Origin: Treponema sp.
GTDB lineage: Bacteria > Spirochaetota > Spirochaetia > Treponematales > Treponemataceae
Assembly: GCA_017934745.1 (NCBI GenBank)
Contig: JAGBIY010000012.1
Span: 1-64,000 of the forward strand
Direction of reading: 5' to 3'
DNA: 64,000 nucleotides
In this document: positions 43,523-50,167 of the stretch, piece by piece
Layout of the letters: every line of letters starts with the position of its first letter
Numbering within the stretch: the stretch's first letter is position 1
Notes under the pieces: model-generated
What the model was told of the DNA's origin: nothing
The model's input: the letters and a program-made list of their open reading frames with translations, nothing else
Database searches by the model: none
Made by a program: the position numbers and the translations under genes

Positions 43523-44389
43523 CTAAAGCTTAATCTGCTCAGCAAGTTGCTGCACCTGCTCCAACGGCAAATTGGCGACTTCCGCAATATCTTCCAGCGG
43601 TAATTTATTTTTTAGAAGCAGTTTCTTTGCAAAAGAAGTTCTTTCTTCTTTTCTTGTTTCCGCTCTCGCTTCTTTTCTCGCTTCTTCGGCTTTTTCACGT
43701 CCGTACTCTTCAAATGCTCTGCACACTGTACTAACCTCCCCATCTTCATGTTTGTGGAACCGCACGCGCTCGGCAATTTCGGCGTAGTGCATTTTGTCCG
43801 CGTTGCTCTCGCGGAAATCGTGCATAAGCCAACCAATCGCATCTTCCCCGTTGTATGCTCCGTTCACATAAATCGTATGAACGCCGTTGTCGAACGAAAT
43901 CGGATTTTCGCCCTCAAGCTCAATTATTTGCCTCACACGATAAATCGGCTTTCCCTTTTTGTAAATATCGTTTTCGGTTATGAAAATGATGTATGTTTCG
44001 GGCAACGCTTCAAAATCGTCGTTTTTTTTCAGCGAGTGGGAATCAAGCATCGAAAGATTGTATCTTGCTCTCTTTTCCGACGCGCCTTTGTCCGCCCGCT
44101 GAATCTCGATGTTGTACTGTCTGCCTTCTGTGTCAACAGCCAAAATGTCCAACCGCACTGAACGCCCGAAAATGTTGTGCTTCTCTTTCTGCGTCATCGA
44201 TTGCTTTACGGTCAAATCCGTTCGGTTGAGCAGAATTTGGAGCAGAAATCCGGTCAGTTTGTTGTCGCCCGAAAAGACGATTGTCATGAAGTCATCGTCC
44301 ATCAATCTCAATGATTGAATCCTCTCCCACATCTTCGGGTCTATCGGTTTTATCGTTCTCGGCTTCTTTTCTTTTTTGTTCTTGTTCAT
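43523..44389 (-). CDS. PD-(D/E)XK nuclease family transposase (PDDEXK_2/Rpn-like)
   Basis: This is a 288-residue protein of the PD-(D/E)XK transposase family (PF12784 type): MDDDFMTIVFSGDNKLTGFLLQILL, then the catalytic core SVRLDILAVDTEGRQYNIEIQRAD (Asp and E-x-Q) and SMLDSHSLKKNDDFEALPETYIIFITEND. A Lys/Glu/Arg-rich helical end follows (EEARKEARAETRKEE) and a short C-terminal motif. The start MNKNKKEKK at 44389 is preferred: longer in-frame starts lie inside ung on the other frame. No ribosome-binding site; extended -10 TGA-TAGAAT lies 7 bases upstream. Relatives promote recombination. The ung duplication around it fits an element-like history. Confidence 0.88.
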   Translation of the reverse strand: MNKNKKEKKPRTIKPIDPKMWERIQSLRLMDDDFMTIVFSGDNKLTGFLLQILLNRTDLTVKQSMTQKEKHNIFGRSVRLDILAVDTEGRQYNIEIQRADKGASEKRARYNLSMLDSHSLKKNDDFEALPETYIIFITENDIYKKGKPIYRVRQIIELEGENPISFDNGVHTIYVNGAYNGEDAIGWLMHDFRESNADKMHYAEIAERVRFHKHEDGEVSTVCRAFEEYGREKAEEARKEARAETRKEERTSFAKKLLLKNKLPLEDIAEVANLPLEQVQQLAEQIKL

Positions 44390-44396
44390 CTGCTGT

Positions 44397-44402
44397 ATTC
44401 TA
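44397..44402 (-). promoter_or_regulatory. -10 box of putative leaderless PD-(D/E)XK transcript
   Basis: TGA-TAGAAT is followed by 7 nt and the ATG; no Shine-Dalgarno. Confidence 0.45.
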
Positions 44403-44412
44403 TCATGGAATC

Positions 44413-44476
44413 GCTTTTCCCTCACTTCGTCCTTGACCAGTCGATTTCCGGCCGGCCGTGGGACTTGAGGAATGCG
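44413..44476 (-). repeat. 3' end of ung (repeat B)
   Basis: This 64-bp partner of 43459-43522 contains the last codons of the intact ung gene and nine bases after its stop. Confidence 0.9.
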
Positions 44477-45111
44477 TTGCACCTTTTGAAGAGGGTTTTG
44501 TCCGCCTGCGGGAAGAAGTATTTTTTCGCAGTCTGGTAGAGGTTCGACGGATGGCCGGCCTTGAATACGTTCTCTCCTTTCGCTTTCACCGCTTTTTGGG
44601 CCGCGCTTCCGAGCAGGAGAAATGCCGTGTCCTTGTTTTCCGAGAGCTTTTCGAGGACGCGCGAGGTGTATCTCCGCCATTTGTCGATGAGTTCCGCGTG
44701 CCCTGGGACGAAAGTGAGGGACGTGTTCATGAGGAGGACTCCCTGTTCGACCCAGCCGGTGAGCGAAGTGCCCTTCGGGCTGAAACCTTCCAGTTCAAGT
44801 TCCGTGAAGATGTTGGCGAGGGACTGCTGCGGCCTGTCTTCGTTCCCGAACGCGAACGCAAGCCCGCAAGCCCAATCCTTGTTCGGATAAGGGTCCTGTC
44901 CAAGAAACACTACGCTCACGCTCTCGAACGGGCAGAGCCTGAACACGCGGAAGACGTTCTCCCTTGCCGGGGTGGCTTCGGGATTTTCGTCGTAGAGCCT
45001 GTCGAGTTCGTCCAGGAAATTTGCGAATTCCGCTTTCTCAGCGTCCGTTGCAGGGACGAAAGCCTCTTTCCACGAAAGCGGAAGCTGTTCGAATTCTTCT
45101 TTTATTGTCAT
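44422..45111 (-). CDS. ung: Uracil-DNA glycosylase, family 1
   Basis: This 229-residue enzyme removes uracil from DNA. Motif A reads VVFLGQDPYPNKDWACGLAFAF, with the catalytic Asp kept but Pro in place of the usual His of GQDPYH. The second catalytic motif is AGHPSNLY where most have HPSPLS. The middle region (GVLLMNTSLTFVPG) is standard. AAGGAG lies 6-7 bases upstream of the ATG. Its 3' end is duplicated beyond the PD-DExK gene, so the present last codons may have been brought by the insertion. Activity is expected, but the two motif changes make it a variant. Confidence 0.94.
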   Translation of the reverse strand: MTIKEEFEQLPLSWKEAFVPATDAEKAEFANFLDELDRLYDENPEATPARENVFRVFRLCPFESVSVVFLGQDPYPNKDWACGLAFAFGNEDRPQQSLANIFTELELEGFSPKGTSLTGWVEQGVLLMNTSLTFVPGHAELIDKWRRYTSRVLEKLSENKDTAFLLLGSAAQKAVKAKGENVFKAGHPSNLYQTAKKYFFPQADKTLFKRCNAFLKSHGRPEIDWSRTK

Positions 45112-45354
45112 GATTTTCTCCTTTTGCGTTTGTTTTTTTCCTCAAAGCTAAAGCGGCTGCCTGAATTTTACCGCACTCTTTTTAAAAAAGACTGTTGAAT
45201 TTAATTTTGAATTTCAATAAATTCATTTTCACCTCTAGATTGCACATCTTGGAAAGTCCTTTTCCATGTCTCATACGACATTCTTTCGATTCGTAGTTCA
45301 ACAATCAATACGCAGGCACAAATCAAATTTTTTTTAGGCAGAAGGAGTTGAATT
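45112..45354. other. Intergenic region between divergent ung and DUF2798 genes
   Basis: AT-rich with no gene found. It must hold promoters for both sides; none is clear enough to place. Confidence 0.4.
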
Positions 45355-45828
45355 ATGCCAAAGTCACTTTTTCAGGAAATCGTTTTCACTATTTTGATGG
45401 TCTTCGTCATGGTCTACGCCATGATTTGCTACAACATCTCGCTCGCCACGGGCGGAATGTCGAACGAAGTCTTCCTCAAGGCTTTCCACGAGCTTTTGAT
45501 AATGGCTCCAATCGGTTTCGTCCTCGACATGCTCGTGGCGGGTCCAATCGCAAAGAAAATCACTTTCAGCCTCTTCAATCCGAAAGAGGACAAGCCGATT
45601 TTCATCGTCCTCTCGATTTCAATCTGCTCGATTTGGTTCATGTGCCCGCTCATGAGCCTCGCCGCGACGCTCCTCTTCAAGGGCGGTTTCCAGCGCGAGA
45701 CGGTCTCGATTTGGCTCCAGACCACGGCCATGAACTATCCGATGGCGACTTTCTGGCAGCTTTTGTTCGCAGGTCCAATCGTCAGGAAAGTCTTCGGTCT
45801 CGTTTTCTCGAAGAAAGAGGAAAAATAA
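45355..45828 (+). CDS. DUF2798 family membrane protein
   Basis: This is a 157-residue protein made of two similar halves, each with two membrane helices: IVFTILMVFVMVYAMICYN and ELLIMAPIGFVLDMLVAGPIAKKI in the first, and FIVLSISICSIWFMCPLMSLAATLL and FWQLLFAGPIVRKVFGLVF in the second. The AGPI(A/V)(K/R)K repeat marks DUF2798. Function is unknown. AGAAGGAG lies 8 bases before the ATG. Standing alone between ung and yhbY. Confidence 0.88.
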   Translation: MPKSLFQEIVFTILMVFVMVYAMICYNISLATGGMSNEVFLKAFHELLIMAPIGFVLDMLVAGPIAKKITFSLFNPKEDKPIFIVLSISICSIWFMCPLMSLAATLLFKGGFQRETVSIWLQTTAMNYPMATFWQLLFAGPIVRKVFGLVFSKKEEK

Positions 45829-45864
45829 AGCGGTTTTTTCGTAGCCGTCAATTCTTTGTGATGA

Positions 45865-45870
45865 TAAAAT
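45865..45870 (+). promoter_or_regulatory. -10 box of putative leaderless yhbY transcript
   Basis: TGA-TAAAAT lies 7 nt before the ATG; no Shine-Dalgarno. Confidence 0.45.
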
Positions 45871-45877
45871 CAGATTT

Positions 45878-46216
45878 ATGATTGAATTGACTAGCAAACA
45901 GAGAAAAATTTTGGAGAAGCACGCGCAGCCTTTGAAGCCGCTCGCCCAGATTGGAAAGGAGCGGTTCAACGAGGAGCAGGCCGCCCAGATAAAAAGGCTC
46001 CTGGACGAGCACGAGCTGGTGAAGGTCCGCTACCTCATTGTGAGGAACAAGGCCGACGACGAGACTGCCGGCGGCTTGAAGGGCGAACTCGACAAGCTCA
46101 TCGAACAGTACACTTCGTCCACGCATGTGCGCACTATCGGCAATGTGGCGGTCTTCTACAAGCCCGCGAAGGAAGAGAAGGACCGCAAATTCGAGAAGGA
46201 GCTTTCAAAAGCCTAA
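45878..46216 (+). CDS. yhbY: CRM-domain RNA-binding protein YhbY
   Basis: This is a 112-residue CRM domain protein: LTSKQRKILEKHAQPLKPLAQIGKE (the family has LxxxAHxLKPxVxIGK), then QIKRLLDEHELVKVRYL and a final strand TIGNVAVFYKP. YhbY binds pre-50S ribosomal particles and helps large-subunit assembly. The GxxG loop normally following IGK reads IGKERF here. A charged tail (EEKDRKFEKELSKA) is added. It overlaps the convergent nudix gene by four bases at its stop. No ribosome-binding site. Confidence 0.92.
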   Translation: MIELTSKQRKILEKHAQPLKPLAQIGKERFNEEQAAQIKRLLDEHELVKVRYLIVRNKADDETAGGLKGELDKLIEQYTSSTHVRTIGNVAVFYKPAKEEKDRKFEKELSKA

Positions 46217-46683
46217 ATCGCTTTTCCGTCCAGCTCTTTTTGAACCAGAACTCCGTTCTTGTACACCAGTTTGAGTGAGAAGAACGGAGCTTTTTCTTTT
46301 AAAAGGCGGAGGAAAATCCTGTCGCCCTCCCAAAGCTCAAGACTGTCGATTTTGTCGATTGGAACCCATTCGAGCTTCCCTTCGTCGCAGTCGATTATCG
46401 TCCCCGAAAAATCCTTGGACGTGAAGAGGTGCATGTACTCCGCCTCGCTGTCGTCCGAGACGAAAGTGACGATTCCGCGGAATTCGAAGGAGCCGAGCGA
46501 AAGTCCGGTCTCTTCCATCACTTCGCGCTTGAGGCAGTCCTCCGGGCTTTCCGCGTGCTCGAAGTGTCCGCCGACTCCAATCCATTTGTCGTGGTTGATG
46601 TCGTTCTTCTTCGTCACCCGGTGGAGCATGAGATAAGAATCGTCCTTTTCAAGGTAGCAGAGAGTCGTCAACTGGGATTTCAT
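46213..46683 (-). CDS. Nudix hydrolase, MutT/8-oxo-dGTPase type
   Basis: This is a 156-residue nudix enzyme. The full nudix box GHFEHAESPEDCLKREVMEETGL is at about 37-59, fitting Gx5Ex7REUxEExGU. The start KSQLTTLCYLEKDDSYLMLHRV and WIGVGG are typical of MutT/YtkD-like 8-oxo-dGTP diphosphatases. A role in clearing oxidised nucleotides is inferred; the true substrate could differ. AAGGA lies about 9 bases before the ATG. It is downstream of murE with only a few bases between them. Confidence 0.9.
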   Translation of the reverse strand: MKSQLTTLCYLEKDDSYLMLHRVTKKNDINHDKWIGVGGHFEHAESPEDCLKREVMEETGLSLGSFEFRGIVTFVSDDSEAEYMHLFTSKDFSGTIIDCDEGKLEWVPIDKIDSLELWEGDRIFLRLLKEKAPFFSLKLVYKNGVLVQKELDGKAI

Positions 46684-46686
46684 CGC

Positions 46687-48345
46687 TCAATTTCCTTCTT
46701 TTATGTAGCCGAGTTCCGCCAAGGCCTTTTTCGCCTCCGAAATCTCGTCGTACTTCATCACCCTGTCCTTGTAGATGATGCTGTTCTCGTGCGCCTTTCC
46801 GAGAAGAAGAACGATGTCGTCCTTCCTCGCCGTTTTGAACGCCGTCCTGATTGCGGTCGGCCTGTCAGGAATGATGAAGAGGTTCTCGTCGATTTTCATT
46901 CCCGCCTTTTCGGAGCCGACCGCGATTTCCTTCAAAAGCTCGACCGAATCTTCCCCACGCGGGTCTTCGTCCGTCAGAATCACGATGTCCGAGAATTTCG
47001 CTGCGATTTCTCCCTGCAGAGGCCGCTTCTTCCTGTCGCGCTCTCCGCCCGAGCCGAACAGCGATATGATTCTGCCTGTGCATCTGTGCCGTATCGGTGG
47101 AAAAATCGTCTCGAAACTTGACGGCGTGTGCGCGTAGTCCACGATGAGCTCGAACGGCTGTCCGCAGTCGATTACGGTCATGCGGCCTTTCACTGGCTCC
47201 AATTTCGCCGCGAGGGACGCGACCTTCTCTATGTCCGTCTCCGTGAGCCTTGAGACCGCCGCGATTGCCGCCATGAGGTTGTATGTGTTGAACGCTCCCG
47301 GAAGTGCCGCCTTCACATGGAAGACTTTTCTTGGAAGCGGCTTCGCGTGCTCGTCTATCACGTTCGGCTCCGTCATGTCGAACGTGAGTCCGAAGCGAGC
47401 CGAAGCTATGTTCCGGCCGAGAAGGACAGGAATCTCCTTCGGAATCGCGGGAAGCGGTTTAGCCTCCGTTCCCTCCGCCGCCGACTTTCCGGCCTTGCCC
47501 TCGGTCGTGAAGCCGAGCACCGGCTTCTTGGTCGCCTTGATGAAATATTCCGCGCTAGGGTCTTCGAGGTTCACGATTCCGAACGAGGGGACTTCGACTT
47601 TCTTTCCGAGAATCGTCTTTTCGTGGCCGCACTCGTCGAGCTTCCTGAAGAGGTTCGCCTTGTCGTCGCGGTACTGCTCGAACGTCCCGTGGAATTCAAG
47701 GTGTTCGAGAGTCACGTTCATGAAGATTCCGCAGTCGAAGTCGATGTTTCCGGTGCGGTTGAGCTTGGGCGAGAGTCCGTGCGAAGACGTTTCGATTACG
47801 GCGTATTCGCAGCCGTTCTCCACCATTTCGCGCAGGTATTTCTGGATTATCGGAGCCTCTGGCGTAGTCGTGTGCTGCGGGTTCGCCTCTGCGTTCCCCC
47901 CCAGCGAATACTGCACCGTGGAGATGAAGCCAGCCTTGTGTCCCGCGAGCCTCAGAAGCTGCCAGACGAACGAGACCGTGGAGCTTTTCCCCTCCGTTCC
48001 CGTAACGCCGATTATGCCGAGCTTTTTTGAAGGATTGTCGAAGAATGAAGCCGACACCGGCGCCATCGCCTTCCTCGCCGATTCCACTTTCAAAAGCGGA
48101 ATCCCGCTCTGCACTGTCGATGTGTCGAAGTCCCCTTCGTAGACCACGGCCTTCGCTCCGTTCTCGATTGCGGATTCGATGAACACATTCCCCGTCGTGT
48201 GCGTTCCCGGCAGCGCGAAGAAAAGCGTGCCGTCCTCCACGTCGCGCGAGTCGAACGCAAGTTTCGTTATTTTTGGATTTCCCTCAGTCCGGGAAATGAG
48301 AGTGATTTTTGAATCTGAAATGATTTCGTCAAGATTTTTTTCCAT
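46687..48345 (-). CDS. murE: UDP-N-acetylmuramyl-tripeptide synthetase MurE
   Basis: This 552-residue Mur ligase adds the third amino acid to UDP-MurNAc-dipeptide. P-loop GVTGTEGKSSTVSF is at about 113. The amino-acid selection motif reads DEDPRGED where DAP-adding MurE has DNPR; treponemal peptidoglycan carries ornithine, so the amino acid here is open. An insertion of about 30 residues near 290 (GKAGKSAAEGTEAKPLPAIPK) is unusual. The start has no ribosome-binding site; TAGAAT stands 8 bases upstream. Confidence 0.93.
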   Translation of the reverse strand: MEKNLDEIISDSKITLISRTEGNPKITKLAFDSRDVEDGTLFFALPGTHTTGNVFIESAIENGAKAVVYEGDFDTSTVQSGIPLLKVESARKAMAPVSASFFDNPSKKLGIIGVTGTEGKSSTVSFVWQLLRLAGHKAGFISTVQYSLGGNAEANPQHTTTPEAPIIQKYLREMVENGCEYAVIETSSHGLSPKLNRTGNIDFDCGIFMNVTLEHLEFHGTFEQYRDDKANLFRKLDECGHEKTILGKKVEVPSFGIVNLEDPSAEYFIKATKKPVLGFTTEGKAGKSAAEGTEAKPLPAIPKEIPVLLGRNIASARFGLTFDMTEPNVIDEHAKPLPRKVFHVKAALPGAFNTYNLMAAIAAVSRLTETDIEKVASLAAKLEPVKGRMTVIDCGQPFELIVDYAHTPSSFETIFPPIRHRCTGRIISLFGSGGERDRKKRPLQGEIAAKFSDIVILTDEDPRGEDSVELLKEIAVGSEKAGMKIDENLFIIPDRPTAIRTAFKTARKDDIVLLLGKAHENSIIYKDRVMKYDEISEAKKALAELGYIKEGN

Positions 48346-48353
48346 AATGATAG

Positions 48354-48359
48354 ATTCTA
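48354..48359 (-). promoter_or_regulatory. murE: -10 box of putative leaderless murE transcript
   Basis: TAGAAT lies 8 nt before the ATG, touching the first base of the duplicated promoter on the other strand. Confidence 0.4.
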
Positions 48360-48394
48360 TTCTCTTTTACTCGTTTTTAGAATTCGCTTATAAT
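48359..48394 (+). promoter_or_regulatory. Duplicated promoter, copy 1 (toxin-antitoxin)
   Basis: TTTACT (48366-48371), 17-nt spacer, TATAAT (48389-48394). The 36-bp block matches 48926-48961 with one mismatch. Confidence 0.85.
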
Positions 48395-48421
48395 TGGAGA
48401 CAACTTTTTAAGGAGGATTTT

Positions 48422-48649
48422 ATGCTGACATCTGTTGTTGGACACTATGATGGCTCGAAAATCGTCATAGACGATGATTTTTCTTTTTCTGCCGGACAGC
48501 GCGTCATCGTTACTCTCCTTGATGATGGCGGAGAAGTTGAGAGACGCAGGCGAAATGCCGCATACATGGCTAAAATCAAAAAAGGCTTGGCTCAATGCGA
48601 AAGCGGTCATGGCCAGATCCACGAAATAATCGATGTTGAGGATGTATGA
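48422..48649 (+). CDS. Antitoxin partner of YoeB, non-canonical
   Basis: This 75-residue protein starts MLTSVVGHYDGSKIVIDDDFSFSAGQRVIVTLLDD, a beta-rich, AbrB- or DUF2281-like start, then a basic helix ERRRRNAAYMAKIKKGL and an acidic tail HEIIDVEDV. It is not the usual YefM/Phd antitoxin found with YoeB. AAGGAGG lies 7 bases before the ATG. Its stop overlaps the toxin start as ATGA, the standard antitoxin-first arrangement. Binding and neutralising the toxin and repressing the promoter are inferred from this layout. Confidence 0.8.
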   Translation: MLTSVVGHYDGSKIVIDDDFSFSAGQRVIVTLLDDGGEVERRRRNAAYMAKIKKGLAQCESGHGQIHEIIDVEDV

Positions 48650-48918
48650 TAAAATCATGGTCTGATGACGCTTGGGCGGAATACGTTTATTGGCTTTCGA
48701 TTGATAAAAGCAAAATCAAGAAAATAAACGACTTGATAAAAAGCATAGAGCGCGATGGCTCTGCATTTGGGCTTGGAAAGCCTGAGCCATTGAAAAATGC
48801 GGACGGTGCGTTCAGCAGAAGAATCGACCAAGAACACAGGCTTGTCTATAAGATTTCTGAGCAGAATGGCCAGCCTGTAATTTTCATTCTCTCGTGCCGT
48901 GGACATTATGATGATTGA
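48646..48918 (+). CDS. yoeB: YoeB/Txe family mRNA interferase toxin
   Basis: This is a 90-residue RelE-superfamily toxin with the YoeB pattern throughout: KSWSDDAWAEYVYWLSIDKSKIKKINDLIKSIERDG, then GLGKPEPLKNADGAFSRRIDQEHRLVYKI and the end CRGHYDD (usually CRYHY). YoeB cuts mRNA at the ribosomal A site. It is translationally coupled to the antitoxin gene. The whole module sits between two copies of a 36-bp promoter block. Confidence 0.92.
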   Translation: MIKSWSDDAWAEYVYWLSIDKSKIKKINDLIKSIERDGSAFGLGKPEPLKNADGAFSRRIDQEHRLVYKISEQNGQPVIFILSCRGHYDD

Positions 48919-48925
48919 AGGCATC

Positions 48926-48961
48926 ATTCTCTTTTACTCGTTTTTAGAATTCGCGTATAAT
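48926..48961 (+). promoter_or_regulatory. Duplicated promoter, copy 2 (lipoprotein)
   Basis: TTTACT (48933-48938), 17-nt spacer, TATAAT (48956-48961). Same block as 48359-48394. Confidence 0.85.
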
Positions 48962-48993
48962 CCAAGTTAATATTTTTTCAAGGAGGATATTTC

Positions 48994-49854
48994 ATGAAAA
49001 ATATCAAGAAAATTTTCGCGGGAATGCTCGTCGCCACGGCGGCATTCGGATTCTTTGGATGTTCGGATGACCCAGAAGAGGACGAGAACCTTGTCGTTTC
49101 TATCACGGGAAACCAGAATATTGTCACAATCGCAGCTCCTGATGAATACGATGGTCAGGACGTAAAACTCATTTACACAATAGATGGAACTGAGCCGAAA
49201 GCTGTATTGAACGCCGACAAGACAGATGTCACTGTTACAGGCACGGTATATGACGCTCCGTTTGAAATCTCTGAAACTGTGACCGTCAAGGCTCGTGGTT
49301 ATTACTATGACGCAACATCTAAGACGTTCTATCAGGGACCTGTTGCGGAACAGTCGGTTACATATGCCGAATCAACGGTTGTTACAACAGATGCAACAGC
49401 CACAGGAACTTCTTCTGGAACCTTTACCTTCACTCTCGCTTCCACTGGAAACTCGAATACTGTCCACTATTTCGACACTTCAGCGAGCAACGTTTTCAAA
49501 CTCAACGACGACTATCCCAACGCCTACTATCAGATTCAGTTCTCTTGGAAGGGAAACGGAAAAGGAAACTGGTACCTCTACATGAGGGACGTAAACAACG
49601 GACTCATCAAGAAAACAGACGGCACGACAAGCTTCCTTGCAAAGGGAACATATACCGGAAGCTGCTTTGACGCGTCGAACGGAAGTGTAGCCAATGGAAC
49701 TTTGACGCTTGCCAACGAAGGCTCTGACGAAACAGGTTCCGTCACAATAACAGAGAACAAGAAATTCACATTGTATGTAAACAACTCTGGTGTCGCAACA
49801 GAGGACAACGCTACAGACACGCTCGGAACATTCACAGTTTCCGACGCAAAATAA
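48994..49854 (+). CDS. Lipoprotein with chitobiase/hexosaminidase C-terminal-like domain
   Basis: This is a 286-residue lipoprotein with lipobox FGFFGC (Cys23). A CHB_HEX_C-like beta module (about 35-125) shows VKLIYTIDGTEPKA and the aromatic GYYYDATSKTF. A Thr/Ser-rich link follows, then a second beta domain (about 140-285). Such domains often bind surfaces or carbohydrate; no enzyme motif is present. It is strongly signposted by a good promoter (48933-48961), AAGGAGGA and a terminator at 49876. The end SDAK resembles the ends of two other exported proteins nearby. Confidence 0.8.
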   Translation: MKNIKKIFAGMLVATAAFGFFGCSDDPEEDENLVVSITGNQNIVTIAAPDEYDGQDVKLIYTIDGTEPKAVLNADKTDVTVTGTVYDAPFEISETVTVKARGYYYDATSKTFYQGPVAEQSVTYAESTVVTTDATATGTSSGTFTFTLASTGNSNTVHYFDTSASNVFKLNDDYPNAYYQIQFSWKGNGKGNWYLYMRDVNNGLIKKTDGTTSFLAKGTYTGSCFDASNGSVANGTLTLANEGSDETGSVTITENKKFTLYVNNSGVATEDNATDTLGTFTVSDAK

Positions 49855-49875
49855 CTCCGCCTTTCATGGCGCATG

Positions 49876-49917
49876 AACGCCGTCCGTTTCCACTAGGGAG
49901 CGGGCGGCGTTTTTTTG
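49876..49917 (+). terminator. Terminator of the 286-residue lipoprotein gene
   Basis: AACGCCGTCCG (49876-49886) pairs with CGGGCGGCGTT (49901-49911), followed by a T run. Confidence 0.9.
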
Positions 49918-49978
49918 CGTGTGTTGAGTTTCACCATAATCTTTGGGATAATTGTTTGATTTGGAAATTCTTATACTA

Positions 49979-50164
49979 GGGCGAAAGTCGAGTTTTCACA
50001 GAGCAATGGCAGAAACGAGCGGAAGCGGGGTTCCGTCAACAAAAACACTAAACATCGCAAGCGATGTTAACGCCACCGCGGAGCGGTACTGCCGTTTTTG
50101 TTGGCGGGTTCCCGCTGGGAGCTTGTTTCTGCAACTACGGTATGCATAAACTCGACATTCGACC
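49979..50164. repeat. Structured palindromic repeat, copy 2 (complete)
   Basis: This 186-bp element has terminal inverted repeats 49979-49995 and 50148-50164 (15 of 17 pairs). Inner stems are 50009-50020/50121-50132, 50024-50029/50111-50116, 50034-50046/50094-50106 and 50075-50079/50083-50087. A further hairpin AACATCGC-AA-GCGATGTT (50051-50068) is absent from copy 1. TA flanks both ends. The right end is 3 bp from the P83/100 stop, so it may also serve as that gene's 3' end. Confidence 0.9.
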
Positions 50165-50167
50165 TAT

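Larger units (their letters stand above)
43459..44476. mobile_element. Putative inserted unit: PD-(D/E)XK gene bracketed by ung 3' ends
   Basis: A 64-bp direct repeat of the ung 3' end flanks an 890-bp segment carrying one gene. The layout resembles integration into the 3' end of a gene with reconstitution of that gene. No terminal inverted repeats were seen. Confidence 0.6.

Noticed and set aside
44390..44680. N-terminal extension of the PD-(D/E)XK protein by 97 residues
   Set aside because: The extension is antisense to ung, low in hydrophobic content and not part of the family. The ATG at 44389 begins the family homology.
49952..50149. A 65-codon frame (MFDLEILILG...LQLRYA) inside the structured repeat
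   Set aside because: It runs through the stems of a palindromic element. Conservation between the copies follows base pairing rather than codons, and copy 1 breaks the frame.
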